A model generated the notes under the pieces. The model was not told the DNA's origin and searched no databases. It worked only from the letters and a program-made list of their open reading frames with translations. A stretch of 64,000 bases of DNA from Galbula dea (taxonomy: Eukaryota > Chordata > Aves > Piciformes > Galbulidae): the NCBI GenBank assembly GCA_013399015.1, contig VWZX01001155.1, forward strand, positions 736,567 to 800,566. Direction: 5' to 3'. The translations under genes and the position numbers were made by a program. Of the stretch, positions 1-12,300 are shown piece after piece (position 1 is the stretch's first letter; the number at the start of each line of letters is the position of its first letter).

Positions 1-371
1 GCAGCTGGTTGGCTACTGAGAGACACTTGGCCCCTCTGAAAGTAGCAGCTCTTGTTGAGCTCAGCACACAGTTTGAACTGGGAGCTGATAGCTGCTGCCT
101 CTCACCAATGCCTCTCTGAAGAGGCTGTGGCTCCTGGCCCTGCAGCAGCCAAATGGGTGTCCTGCACTGCTGATCTGCCTTCTAAACCATGTGGGGAGCC
201 TCTCCAGTAGCAGCAATACAACAGGGCAGTGAATGAACTCCTGCACATCCAGGGGAAAATGTTCAATGTTTCTAGCTTTAAAACTGCTGAGCAGATGTTC
301 TTTGGTTTTAGCTCCAAACTCTTCAAGTTTAAATACAAAAGCAGCTGAGCCAAAAGGGAGTATTTCAGGCT

Positions 372-401
372 TCCCCCCCGCCCCCCCCCCTCCCCCCCCA
401 G
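372..401. repeat. Poly-C tract
   Basis: Runs of 7, 10 and 8 C are broken by single G or T bases. It is prone to length errors. Confidence 0.85.
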
Positions 402-635
402 GACCAATAAGGAAAGGTAGACTTGTTTTATTCTCACATCAGTGCCCCAATTCTGTTCCAGGGCAGTTCATGAACAAACCAGCAACTGGAGAGGTTAAGT
501 GTGGAGTGTGGATACAATACAAGTTGTAATTCAGCTTTAACAGCCCCACACACTGCAGCCACATTCAGCTGCCGTGTGGAATGCATCTCTTTCTAAACCC
601 TGTGGAGAGACCTGGTGCCTCTTTGTCAGAAGGCT

Positions 636-890
636 AGAATCAGAGAATCATGCAGTTTGGAACTGATCTCTGAGACCAGCAAGTCCAACTGTTGACCCAA
701 CATCCCTATGCCACTCATCCCTGTTGCCAAGTGCCACATCTCCATGGTTTTGAACCCTTCCAGGGCTGGTGACTCCACCACTGCCCTGGGCAGCCTTTTC
801 CAGTGCTTAACCATAATACTTCCTTTAATGATACTTCCTATAATGTTACTTGGAAACCTCTCTTGGCCTCAGCTGTTTTCTAAAGTTGAC
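636..890 (-). mobile_element. CR1 LINE fragment
   Basis: The sequence begins AATCAGAGAATCATGCAG and continues with the antisense CR1 3' end (ccagggctggtgactccacc, then ctgccctgggcagcc). It is 5'-truncated and diverged. Confidence 0.8.
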
Positions 891-1894
891 ATCCATGCCC
901 TAGGGTATATTGTTTTCAACTCTTCACAAATATTTCTTTCCAATAGCTTATTAAAAGTGTGCCCATAGGACAGCCACCCACATGCCTTACATGTGGCCCC
1001 ATTGCCCCCTAGGGATTCAGGGTCATGGCAGATTACACAATAACTCTGGAGAGGTGGCTGCTCCTGTTAGAAACATTAGCATATCACAAAGTGCATTAGC
1101 ATAGACATTGCAGGAGTTTATGCTTTGAAAAATGGGATCTTTGAACCCTCATCTAATCTCTTTTTTTTCTCCTTCTTGGTGCAATTTGCAGAATGTAGTG
1201 AGGAGCTGAGTTAGATACCTGCTTTCTGAGGAGGGGAAGCTGCTCTCTGGGATAGAAAATGCAGGATAGCTGCCCAGAGAAGATTTCTTGGCAAGAGGAA
1301 TGTATTTGTTCAACTGAGAAGCTCTACCTTGTTCTTTTCTTTCTTTCTTCAAGATGTGGAGATGGGAAATAGTTTGTGCATTATCACAGACACAAATATA
1401 GCCCTTCAAGGAAAGCAAGATGGTGCCAAGGGCTGCCCATGTTCCTGGGGACAGCCCCCTGATTCAAAAGGAATGAAGAGGAACAACCAGGTGGCTACTG
1501 CCTTGTCTTTCCCATATCCCTAAAAGTAAGCAGAAAGTCCCAGGAAAGGCAAAATTGGCCTCAGTGAAGAGAAGGTGAAGAACCTCTAGCAAGGGCCTTT
1601 TCAGAGCTTCCTCTATCATCTGTCAGCCTGGCAGACTAGCAGCTACAAGGGGATGAGAAGCCAAGGTGTTTGCTCCATCTTTCTAGAGAACAGTAGCCTT
1701 TTGTCCATGGGATAAGGTGCTGGACAGGTGAACAAGCAACTGGAGAGTTGCTAAACTGCACTCAGACAGCTGAAGGGCCAGCCCGGAGGGCAGTGGGTTG
1801 CAGGAGGCTAGCAGTGGCTGATGGAACAAAGGATGTCAAGTGGGGGACAAAGAGCCAAGAGACAGAGAGAGGGAGAATGAATAATTACAGCAGG

Positions 1895-1983
1895 AATTGC
1901 ATCAAAGGAGGTTGTCTGGGGGTTGGACTGGTGGCCTGGGAAGGTCCCTTCCAACTCTAACCTTTCTGTGCTTCTATGATTCT
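1895..1983 (+). mobile_element. CR1 LINE 3' end fragment
   Basis: GGTTGGACTGGTGGCCTGGG then AAGGTCCCTTCCAACTCTAA then TTCTATGATTCT is a short sense CR1 tail. Confidence 0.8.
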
Positions 1984-1984
1984 A

Positions 1985-4900
1985 AGGACAAGAGGAATAT
2001 ATGAAAGGAGCAGGGGCAAAGTGACAAAGGGAAGAGATTAGTCAACAGCCACATTCTTCCTTTTCTCTCAGCTGCCATCCTGTCCTGTGCCCATCTCTAA
2101 GCACCCAGTAAAATATCTTCTGTGATTTCTCTTCTTCCTCACCTTGAAAACTTGCCTGCACTGTAAATAACTTGCTCCTGCTTTTAAGCACAGGCACTGT
2201 TTCAAGCTATTAAAGTTGTATAAGCCCCTGTCCAACTGCCTCTCAGGCAGGGCTGAGCACTGGAAGAAGTGTTCAGCTTTTTGGCAGGCAGATTCACCTA
2301 TCACACAGGCAAGCTTGTGGCTTTCTGACAGTTCTGGGTTCCAGCCCAGGAGTAAGAATCCTGTTCTTCTTCATTTGCTGAGGTTTAAATGTCTGAAAAG
2401 AGTAATCCAGCAGTAATAGGACATATCCAGAGAGTAGCCCATGCAACAAAGCTGCAGGATGACATCCCATTCCTTAGGATGTGTCATCCTGATCTCTACA
2501 TCTCCTGAGCAACACCTTGTAGTTCATGCATCAGTTCTAGACCTTCCAAATCAGGAGATCTGGTTCTTCCTCCAAGTGCCATAGATCACTATGGACATTT
2601 TTGAGAGGATCTAGACAAAAACTATTTGTTGTTCACCTCCAAATATTTTTGTCAGCCCCCCAAGGGAAAGAGACATCTCTTCCTTGATCAGGCTGCTCAA
2701 AGCCTGGTCCAGCATGACCTCAAAATAATATATACTCAGAGCATATTTGTTTATCTTCTAGATCCTGAGCCCCTTAGAATGCACTTTTTGCCCATGCTAG
2801 GGGCTTTTGTTGCTTCTTAAGTGAGTAGATGTGAAGATTAGAGAGTCCAAGTGAGAAGTGATAGGACTGGGGGCTTCAGGTTGCTTGAAGGGAGTTTCAG
2901 GTTCCTGTCAATATTAACTCAGGTGAAAGATGCTGATTTCAAGCATAGATGTGTGAAGGTTCATCCATCTTTGAGCAATTAGATTGTAGAAATACTAGTG
3001 TCAGAATTCTTGATTATTAATGAAGTCCAAGGACAAAAAGTCATCCTGGATCAACCTCCTAGATGTGAAGGAGTTGATTCCTAGAGCAGGGAATGGACCT
3101 GGAGCCCCTTGTCTACAGCTTTTCTGGGGTCTGAAGTTTGACTTGGAATAATAAACATCATTTGGGAGAAAAAAGGTCACTGAGAAGCTTCCAATTTTAA
3201 CAATCTCCTTTCCTTTAGTTTCCTCAGCTGGTAGTTCCCAAGGCAGCCTTTGCAAGGAAACTGGATAATGGTGCACTGCTGCTCAGCTAAGAGATCTCCT
3301 CTTGACTTCTCCAGGCCACCCATTTTAGAAGAGGCCCCTGAACTCTGCTTATAGAATGGGAAGCTTGGAGAGACAGCACTTGGTTCTCCTCCAGTTCAAA
3401 GCTCATTCATCTGTGAGGATATTTGTCTAGTTGCTGCAAAGTACTGGAGACATCCCTGTGCACTTAGCAAACTTGCAGCTATTCTCTGCCTAGAAATAGC
3501 TCCAGCCCAGCTTGGAACACAGCTTCTTTCCCAAAGAGAGGTGTGCAGGAGGGTGGGTAAGGACAGTGCATGCCAAGCAGAGCTCAGCTAACACTAACCT
3601 TTCCTGAGTATTGCTAGGGGATTTTTCAATGCTTTTCAACTCCTAGAGAGATGCTGAAAGGTTTGACCTCAGTTTAGCATCTCATGCAGAAAAGACTAAG
3701 CAGTTCTGACAGCACAGGTCTCTCTAAGAGCTGGGTGGAAAAGGCAGGCTTGGCTATGAGCCCAGGTGGTGGTGTTGTGCTGAAACTCAAGACTTTTGGG
3801 GCCTTGAATGATTTCAGCTGAGCCACACTCTGACAGATGAGGGCTGCAGGAATCAGAGCTACTGACAAGGCCATTGTTGCTAAAATTACTGGTGCAGAAA
3901 ATGGAAGGAAGAACAATTGCAATTCTTTGAAGCTACCATGATATGCAAGAGCTGTTCAGGGAACAAAGGAAGGCTTAATTTCTTAATCTGGTCACTCTGA
4001 CACTTCCCAAGAGCTTTAGATTGGAAGGAAAAGAATAAGAGGCTTGCTCTATGAATAGCTCATGTAGCAGAGAGTGGGACAATACCATCAGCTTGAGGGA
4101 GTTTGACATTATTATTCACCTCCATCAACACTCCAGCCTTGTGGTGCTGTGCCAACAAGTGGGAGCACAGCCCCTGCCCCTGCCTTCGAGCTCCTGCAGC
4201 CTGGGATTACGGTGGGATGACAAGGGGGTGGGGAGGAGAGGACTCAGCGAGGGCTGTGAGGCAGAGATCGGTATAATGAGCATATTTGCATAGCCTCAGC
4301 AGCCAGAGCCAACCTCCTCCCCAGGCTCTGCCAGGCAGCAGTGCTCTGGAGGATCTGTGGCAGAGGTAAAGCTTCCAAGAGGATTGAAGGGAAGACAAGA
4401 TGGTAGCTGATGGGGAGATTTTTACCCTGACTTAGAGGGCAGGTTGTGAGAAGGCATGCAAATGACTGCAGGAGAAGTGACAGAATCTGTTCTCTGTACT
4501 GAGGAAAGAAAGTTTTCTGCTGTGCCAGAGTATTACAGTGAAGAGGCAGGGGGAGACCAAGCAGGAAAGAGGCTTAGATGCAAAGGCTTGAGCTTTCCTC
4601 CCAATCCCCCAGAAATATTTCTGCTATCAAAACATAAGCTATCAAGATGAAAAATGGAAATCTCAGAAGCAGTGCTTTGATGTTTGCTAGCTGGAGGGAT
4701 CTTGGAAAAAAGACTCCATTGTGTTTGACTTCATTATAAAAAGAAAGTATAAATTGTCTCTGCTTACCTCCTGGATGATCCCTGGGGCATCTGGGGAGTC
4801 AGGATGATCCAGCTCCCACTCAAATGTCACTTCTCATGGTCAACCTGAGGTGCCACATCAGTGGAGTTGCCACTGAGGGCTGTTGTGCAGCTGCTGTGTA

Positions 4901-5635
4901 GTCCCAGTTCTGGACTGTCCTGCCAATTTTGGGGTGCCTTTAAGCTAGCATCTGTACCACCCATGTTTTGTCTATGGGTTCCTTGATGAAATGGCATTTC
5001 TGTAACAGCTAAGCTACCAGGGCTGGCTCCTTGGTGGTATTGTTGTGACCCAGAAAGGAGAGGATTTGGGAGAAGAGGGTAAGATTTCCTGGGAATGCTC
5101 AAGAGCACAGGTCAAGAGAAGGCATGTAGACAGATATCTGTGAATATTAATGTTGTTTACCAGGAAGAGAGGCCAAGGTGTGAGATGAGGTGGCTGAGAA
5201 TGATTGTAAATAAAGCTCTGCATTTGTATTTTGGGGCTAGGCAGATAATCAGACCAAACCCTGTGTGGTTATCTTGCCAAGAAATCCTAAATCTTGTTTG
5301 CTCAAAGGAACAGTCTCCCAAAAGGATTTCTCCCTTCTTTCAGGTTCTGTGATGTAGAAGGGTGGCTGTGCTATAATTCAGCCCCTCTTGGCTCTGCTTG
5401 TGGATGCTGTGGCTTCATCTAGCAGCACAGTTACCCAGTGAACAACCTGAAACTTTAGGATCTTACTTAAAAAGCTGAATTGCTGGAAGCAAAGCATTCC
5501 CCTAGGGCTGCACAGGAGAGGCTGGCTACAGAGCATGCTGGAAAGGAAAAGGCACTAGAGTTATAATTCTGAGAAGGAGCTTCTGCTCATAAACCTAAGA
5601 GACAAACAAAAGAAGGTTGGGTGCCCAACCTTCCT
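1985..5635. other. Gene-free stretch at the left
   Basis: I see no coding exon. An octamer ATTTGCAT occurs at 4284-4291, which may be chance. Confidence 0.5.
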
Positions 5636-5639
5636 GGGC

Positions 5640-6120
5640 ACTGAATGCCTCCAAATATGACCCTGCTGGGGCATGTCCAAAGAAGGGCAACAAAGCTGGG
5701 GAAGGTTCTAAAGCACAGGTCTGAAGAGTGGCTGAGGGAACTGAGGTTCTTTAGTCTGGAGAAGAGGAGGCTCAGGGGAGACCTTCTCACTCTCTGCAGC
5801 TCCCTGAAAAGAGATGGTAGCAAGATGGGTGTTGGTGTCTTCTCCCAGGTGACTAGTGACAGAACAAGAGGAACTGGCCTCAAGTGGCACCAGGGGAGGT
5901 TCAGTTTGGATATAAGGAAAAACGTCTTCCCTGCAAGAGTGGTCAGGCATTGGCCCAGGCTGTCCAGAGCAGGGGTGGAGTCACCATCCCTGGAGGGTTT
6001 CAAAAAACATGTGGGAATGGCACTTGGTGATGTAGTTTAGTGGCATGAGGCTGTTGGGTTGAGAGTTTGACTTGATGATCTCAGAGGTCTTTTCTGACCT
6101 TAATGATCCTATGATTCTGT
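5640..6120 (+). mobile_element. CR1 LINE, C-terminal ORF2 and 3' untranslated region
   Basis: This is a 5'-truncated CR1. A mostly open frame (5645-6040) reads as the C-terminal end of CR1 ORF2: LRFFSLEKRRLRGDLLTL, then [18 protein letters not shown], then SPSLEGFK. The 3' end GATGATCTCAGAGGTCTTTT is followed by an ATTCTGTG tail. It lies 0.8 kb before the copy A promoter. Confidence 0.9.
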
Positions 6121-6904
6121 GCAGCATTTGAGTCCCTGCTGAACTGGTTAGAGCACACAGAGCATGGTCCCTCTGAAGCTCTGGGCATGCTTCTCTGTGC
6201 TGCACCTGCCCTCAGCTGTGCTCCTTCTCTCTGCAATAAAAACTGCTGCTCTCTAATTTGTGGTGGGAAGGATGTTTTGGGAGGAGATGCAGCCCCGACC
6301 TTAGCTTTGCTTTGACAAAAGCACTTTTCTCATCTGCACTCCATTATTGTCTTCACCAGTGTTGTTCTGGAATAGAGCTTGTAGGGCATTTAAAGGGGAA
6401 GAGGAGTGCAGGCAGGAGAAAGGAGGTGAAGATTACTCAGAGTTTGGACTCAAGTTCCAACTCAGAGTTTAAGTGCCTGCACTCTTACAGCTTCTCCTGG
6501 CAACCCTGAGGCTGGGATCACAGAAGTGGCCAGGAAAGCATGACCCTTGTAACTCAGAACCATCCCAATGCCAGACTGTGGACTGAGGGAGTTCTGGCCT
6601 TCACCAAGATCTCACTTGTGAGGTGTCTTGCAGCCCCTGAGTGTGATCCCACAGTGTTTCCTGCTTTCCCACAAGGCAGGTGCAATTTGTCCTGATTATT
6701 TTCAGGCACTGGGGAAGCAAGTTGCCTGAACCAGGCACAACATCCAGCTGAGCAGAATCCAGGAAAACTCTTGAGCAGACTCCAAGAGACATGACTCAAA
6801 TGCCCCTGCTTTCCAAACCTTCCCTGGAGCAGGTAAGTCACTTCTGGAACCCACAAGTCAGAGCAGAAATATCCTTCCCCAGACCTGGCAGACACAGCCT
6901 GTTC

Positions 6905-7102
6905 CTCTTTAAATCTCTGCTGTGTGCTGCAGTGCTCTGCATTGTTGCCATGGCAGAAATCTCCCCATAGTAATAACCTCTTTCAGAGCAGGTTAAAAGG
7001 AGGCGGTGCACATGCTCAGAAGTGCTGCTCTTGTTCTCTTAGCGGTTTGCAGCGGCCATTTCAAAGAGACCATCACAAAGAGGAGAGAGAGAGAGAGATC
7101 AG
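6905..7102 (+). promoter_or_regulatory. NICOL1-like: Promoter and 5' untranslated exon region of NICOL1-like copy A
   Basis: This block precedes copy A and matches, in order and spacing, a block before copy B (19957-20148). Shared elements are CTTTAAATCT (6907-6916), an X-box-like palindrome (6944-6957), AAATCTCC (6957-6964), CATGCTCAGA (7011-7020) and AGATCAGGTAC (7096-7106). The last contains a splice donor, so the 5' untranslated exon should end at 7102 and join the acceptor at 9186. The transcription start is not visible; it probably lies between about 6965 and 7060. A short GA repeat (about 7083-7098) sits at the exon end. Promoter function is inferred from conservation between the two copies. 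Confidence 0.6.
6944..6957 (+). promoter_or_regulatory. RFX X-box-like palindrome, copy A promoter
   Basis: The sequence GTTGCCATGGCAGA contains one perfect RFX half-site (GTTGCC) and a degenerate inverted half-site two bases away. A matching palindrome, GTTGCTATAGCAAA, occurs at the collinear position of copy B (19999-20012). RFX proteins bind such inverted half-sites and control many ciliary, neuronal and testis genes. Binding here is inferred. Confidence 0.55.
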
Positions 7103-9186
7103 GTACTGGTCTTTTTTTCCTTTGTTAGAGGGGGTGACTTTTCTTTTTCATAGAAGCCCATGCACGGATTTGTCTCTGTTCCCAGTGACACTGCAGAGAC
7201 AGACCACCCTTGAAGCCTGGCATGGTTATTCCTTGCAGCTAGCAGATTCCCTTGGAATAGCTAAGAGGCAGTAGGTAGATGTCCTCTAAGGTGGTTGCTG
7301 CAGCAGGGCTCACGAGCAGAGCTGAGCAGAGGCTGGGGTAGGTGATGTGGGAGGTACCCTGAAAAAGTTTAACAGCATATCTGCCTTCTTTTGTTGAACC
7401 TTTGTAGCACTCCTGGTCAGTTATGAGAAGAGCTTCTCTGACCAGGAGGCTTCTGTGTTAGGTGCTTTCCAAGAAGGCTGGGATTATCCTGATTTATTGT
7501 TTCTTGGAGACACTGCTGCATCCTGTTGCAAAGCCAAGTGTCTTTGATTGTGCTTGCTTTGGTTGCAGGTCGTCCTTCACTGAAACAGAACCCCCAAGCC
7601 TCTTGGTGTGATTTTAATTTGTTTATTGCAGAGATTGTATAGAGAAGAATAAGGATCACATCAGATCACTTCTGAACAGTGGGAGGGATAGGAAACCCAG
7701 CTCTGAGGTTGTAGGAATTACATTGCCAGGTCTTTTCTGTGACTCTACATGTGCATGTGTGTCTCTTGCTGCTGAACCACCCTCTACTCCTATGTTTGGG
7801 TGGAGGTGCACAGGAAGAGGCTGTGTATGACACAGATGTGCTGCTCTTCTCCTGGCTGAATTGCTGCTTTGCACATGCTGCAAGTGTTTGTGCAGAATTC
7901 AGCAGTGCTGGAAACAGTGGATTGCATACATTGAAGAGGAAGCAGGTTCTGTGTTTGGGGCAAGATAGAGGAAACCCTTTCCTTTCCTGCCTCCCTTATT
8001 ACCCTTCCAGTTGTGAAATACAAGCTGCTTTGTGGAGTGCTGGACTCTTGCATTCAGTATGTGCAGATCTGATGTTCTTAGGCAATGTCTTTTGCTCAGC
8101 AGGCACCAGCTTAAGAATCAGGCAGAGGCAGAGCATTGTCTTGTTTTCCTGGGTTTAGCTGAAGAGATTTTCCCTGTGGATTTTATTGTGTTGCTACAAC
8201 TAAACCTTGTTGGATTCTTTCTCTCTTCCATTTAAACAAACAGGACTGGAAGTTTAACTTGTCTGAGCTAAGAACCACCCTAGCAGAGTGCCAGGATCCT
8301 TGAGGTGTGGATTGTAATCTCTGACAGACATTTGCAGTCTGAACCAGTCTAAGGTCCCTCATGATCTGAGCAGTTTACCTGTTGGATTAAGAAAATACTT
8401 CATCTGAAACCTGAGCATTTACCTTTGTGTGCAGGGGAGTTATTGCTGGGCCAGGCTATTCCTGCCTAGCTTCAGGGCATGGTCTGCCCGGGCTGGGATG
8501 TTCAGGAACAAATGAGCAGCTGCAAATAAAGGTCTGAAGCCCAGATTAGGTGGGAAAACAGAAGGTCAAAGAGTTTTGATTTTCCATTAGGAGCCCTACC
8601 TCTGAATTTGTGGGGGTTTAACAGAAGTGCTTTCCTTCAGCTGTTTCATACAGGAGTCATTTTTTGTGGTGAGTGTGGTGTGTAGTTAATGATAATGGTT
8701 ACCTTTAGTTCTTATACTTGTGGAAAGCTGCTGCAGCAGCAGAGCAAGGCAGAGGGCAACAACCTCATTTAAAGGGTCAGGTCTATTACAGCCAGCTCTC
8801 CAACCACTGCAGTTTTGATCTCAGAGTCTAGGAATGAACCAGCTGTCCAGATTCTTGGGCTAGTCTGGGACTGTGTAGTTAGGAAAGAGATTGGAGTCAC
8901 AGAGCAGGCAAAGTTGCTGGCATGCTGGCTTGGAAATGAAACCAAAAGCTCCTAGAGATTTCTGATTGTCTCCATCATGTCCAGGGCCATTATCTCCCAG
9001 TTGGGTTTTATGTGCACTGCTGGAAAGTACAGGGAACTTTTGTCAGTGCTCTAGATCTTCTGATGTATTTTGTTTTCCTTTCAAAGGAACGTTTCCAATG
9101 CTTTAGCCATCAGGAACACTAAGTGCTTGTGACAAACCCCTTGCATCTGCGATGTTCCTCACTAGCTTGTTTGTGTCTCCTGACAG
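7103..9186 (+). other. NICOL1-like: Intron 1 of NICOL1-like copy A (in the 5' untranslated region)
   Basis: The predicted donor is AG|GTAC at 7102/7103. The predicted acceptor is a pyrimidine-rich stretch ending in TGACAG at 9181-9186. I see no recognisable repeat or gene inside. The corresponding intron in copy B is only 157 bases. Confidence 0.5.
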
Positions 9187-9205
9187 ACAAACACCTGTTC
9201 CCAAG

Positions 9206-9329
9206 ATGCTGGCACCCTGCCTTCTGAGAAGAGTGCTTCTTACAGTTGCCTTAGTGTTTGTGGTTGCACTGCTCCGCACAGAACCTGTTAGATCTGATCA
9301 AGAAGCAGGAACAGCCATACCAGCTGAAA
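9206..9329 (+). CDS. NICOL1-like: Copy A coding exon 1 (signal peptide)
   Basis: The exon has 124 coding nucleotides: 41 codons plus one base. It ends at AAA|GTATGT, leaving phase 1. It encodes the signal peptide and the linker DQEAGTAIPAE. Five-prime untranslated sequence probably extends back to 9187. Confidence 0.9.
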
Positions 9330-12300
9330 GTATGTACCACCCTACTGCCCTTTCACCCAGCTTGTACTGTTGTTCTCATGTTGCAGACCTCACATACTGA
9401 AGCTTGACCAAATAGTTCAGGCTATCTTGGCCATGTCTTGCTTAGGTTGCTTTAAAACCACAACTTGGTAGCATGCCAGTGCTGTTTTTCTCTTGCATCT
9501 CCACTCTCACCCTTGTCTCTTGCCTGTTGCTGTCTTGCTTGGACATGAAATCTGGCACTGTTCTGCCCCTTTTCTTTTGTACAGCCCCTTCATGAGTGAG
9601 TTAGTGCTTTCTATGCCAGATATCATGTTTGCTTTCCAGAGACATTACTGAGACTGGCTTTTTGCACCTGCTATTGCCTGTTGGTGCCATCTTTCAGCCT
9701 TGGTAGTACCAAGTGTATTCAAGTCAGTAGCTCTTGGTCAAAAACAGTCACAGGGAAGGTGCCAAGGAAGCACAGTTTGCCAACACTTAGTCTTGCAGCC
9801 TCCAACCACATAACTCTCCTTTGCTGATCTGTGTTGAGTTTATTTTCCATCCTAAACATGACAGCTCTTTGTATCATGTTGATGTGGAAAATGCTGTCCT
9901 CTCCTTTTGTCTGCTGCAAATACACTGACACTAAGGTAGGGTGGAGGCACCACAAGGAGAGAGGAGGTCTTTAATACTGCTCAGTGATTATGTTTTGTCT
10001 CTTTCCTTTTCTTAGCCAGTTAAAGAATTTGACAGACTCCTTTTCTCATTTCATCAGCTCTAGCTTTCTTCTGTCTCAGTACTGCTGTCTGCTAGGGCAC
10101 AGCTTTGTGTTCCATGATGACCAAGGCCAAGCAAGCTTTGTGCCCTTCATTCTGGATGTCTAGATATGGGAATATGAGCTTAGACACTGCCTTTAGTCCA
10201 GAATGCAGCAGTTCTGCTATCAACAATGCCCACTAATGACAAGGCATTGTGTTTACAAAGCTGTATCATATTCAGTGGTAGAGGCTAAGTGGTCTATCTT
10301 GGTGATATTGGAGTCAATTTTATTCCATTAGCCTTCTTTTCAGAGCTCAGGTTTGTGAGATTAGGAGAGAAGCTTTGCCAGGGAACAGCTTCATGGTTGC
10401 AGAGGTAATTCTGACAAATCTGAAGATGAGCTTGAAAATGTGCTCAGGGCTGGTGGAACAACAGGAAAGACTCAAGTGATGGGTTTAGTGTTTCCAAACC
10501 TTCAGCTATGACAAGAGAAGAACAAGGGGAATAGCAATAAAGGAGGAAGAAAATGTCAATGTAAATTTGATGAACTGATTCTTTTTTCATGGAGAGACTT
10601 GGTCCTTATGGTTGCTGTGGTCCATCAATGGTTGCAGGAGGTGTAGACCATTCATCTCCATGGTTGCTGTGGTCCATCAATGGTTGCAGGAGGTGGACCA
10701 TTTACAATGACCTGGATTATTCAAGAGTGCACACACCAATGCTTCCTCTGTGGCCTCTTTTCTGTAGCTCTTTCTCACACACAATCACTGTTTATTCCTT
10801 CTGCTTAATACTTGTTGCCATGTTGAAATGATTCTCTCCTCAATTCTCTGCTGAATGCTCTCCTAGGTCGTCCCTGTGTTGACTGCCATGCATTTGAGTT
10901 TATGCAGAGAGCTCTGCAGGACTTAAAGAAGACAGCATATAATCTAGACACAAGGGTAAGGAAACATGTCATTCCTTTGTTTAGTTTTGAATGTGGAAGA
11001 AAATGCTGTGGATAAAAGTAGTAGCTAAGGTAGAAGAGTAGATAAGGGTTTTGCACAAGACACTGGCTCCACTCTTCTGTCCTGTCTTCTAAGGTGAGGC
11101 TGGGTGGTTAAATTACACCTCTCCAGGCAAGAATCTGTGGAATTCTTCTGCCTTGGGGTATCAGGAACACTAGGAAGCTTAGCTAAGAGTATCATACAGT
11201 ATCATAGTATTGTCTGAGCTGGAAGGGACCCACCAGGGTCATGGAGCCCAGCTCTTAAACCCATGGAGGACACCCCAAGAATCACACCACGTGCCTGAGA
11301 GAGTTATCTAAACACTTCCTGAACTCCATCAAGCATGGTGCTGAGACAACTTCCCTGGGGAGGCTGTTCCAGATCCCAACCACCCTCTGAGTGAAGAACC
11401 CTTTCCTAGTGAACTAACAGTCCTCACCCCTCTCCCCTCCTCTTGCCAAATGAGGATGTTCTCATTCCAAATGCTGAGCATCCAGCTATGTTTGTATGTT
11501 AAGGAGAGTAAGATGAGAGCATCATTTATATTTATTACCCAAAAGGAGAGAGCCAGCTCAAACAAAAACCCTACCAAAATGAAACACTCCCCTGCCCATC
11601 CTTTTAGCCCTGGAGAAGAGGCTGAAGGAGGAAACATCATCCCTTAGAAGGGGATTTTTTTACATTGCTCTGATTTCATAATAGTGAAAAATACCACAAA
11701 ATAGAACAGCCTAGGAAAGGAAACTTGCTTGGCTTGCAGTCAGCATGGAGAATTTGCCAAGGTTTGTGTCTTCCTTCTGTGAGGGAAGTTGAATCTGTCT
11801 TTTGCTGCTGCAACCTGCAATCTGTGCCTAGCTGTACCCCAGCTGCTGGCAGAGAGCAGTGTCTCAGGAGGGCAGCTTTCCCCCCATCTCCTGGGTACCC
11901 TTCAGCTGAAGTGCACTCCTCAACAGATTTTCCCACAGAAGGCACTCAGACTTTTTTGCTTCTCTAATCTGTGGCCAAGGTTGTTCACAGTTCAGAGCTT
12001 GTGAACTGGCATCTTGGAAGGATGCTTTGAGGCAGCTCTGAGCAGGTTCCCTGATGTTGAGGTGAAAATGCAGGTGCAGGAATGAAGATGCTTTAAATTG
12101 TGCCATAATAGAGAAAGCAAACAAACACTGCAGCAGAAGCAGATTGGTCTCTAGCACATGTACAGTTAAACACAGTCTGGTCACTCATTAGAGGTCAAAT
12201 GTATTTTGGGCTTCTTAATGAAGAAATCTCATGAATGAATGCATCTGCTGAGCAGGGGGTTACATCCTAGGGAAGAAGTTCAGTCTGTGCTGTAAAACTG

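Noticed and set aside
3001..3276. Minus-strand 91-codon frame with LINE-like feel
   Set aside because: I could not match it to any reverse transcriptase or endonuclease motif.
4284..4291. Octamer ATTTGCAT as a POU site
   Set aside because: A single 8-mer without a nearby promoter is expected by chance in 64 kb.
9152..9205. Earlier in-frame ATG for copy A
   Set aside because: It lies upstream of a good splice acceptor (9186) and would put a polar segment before the signal peptide.
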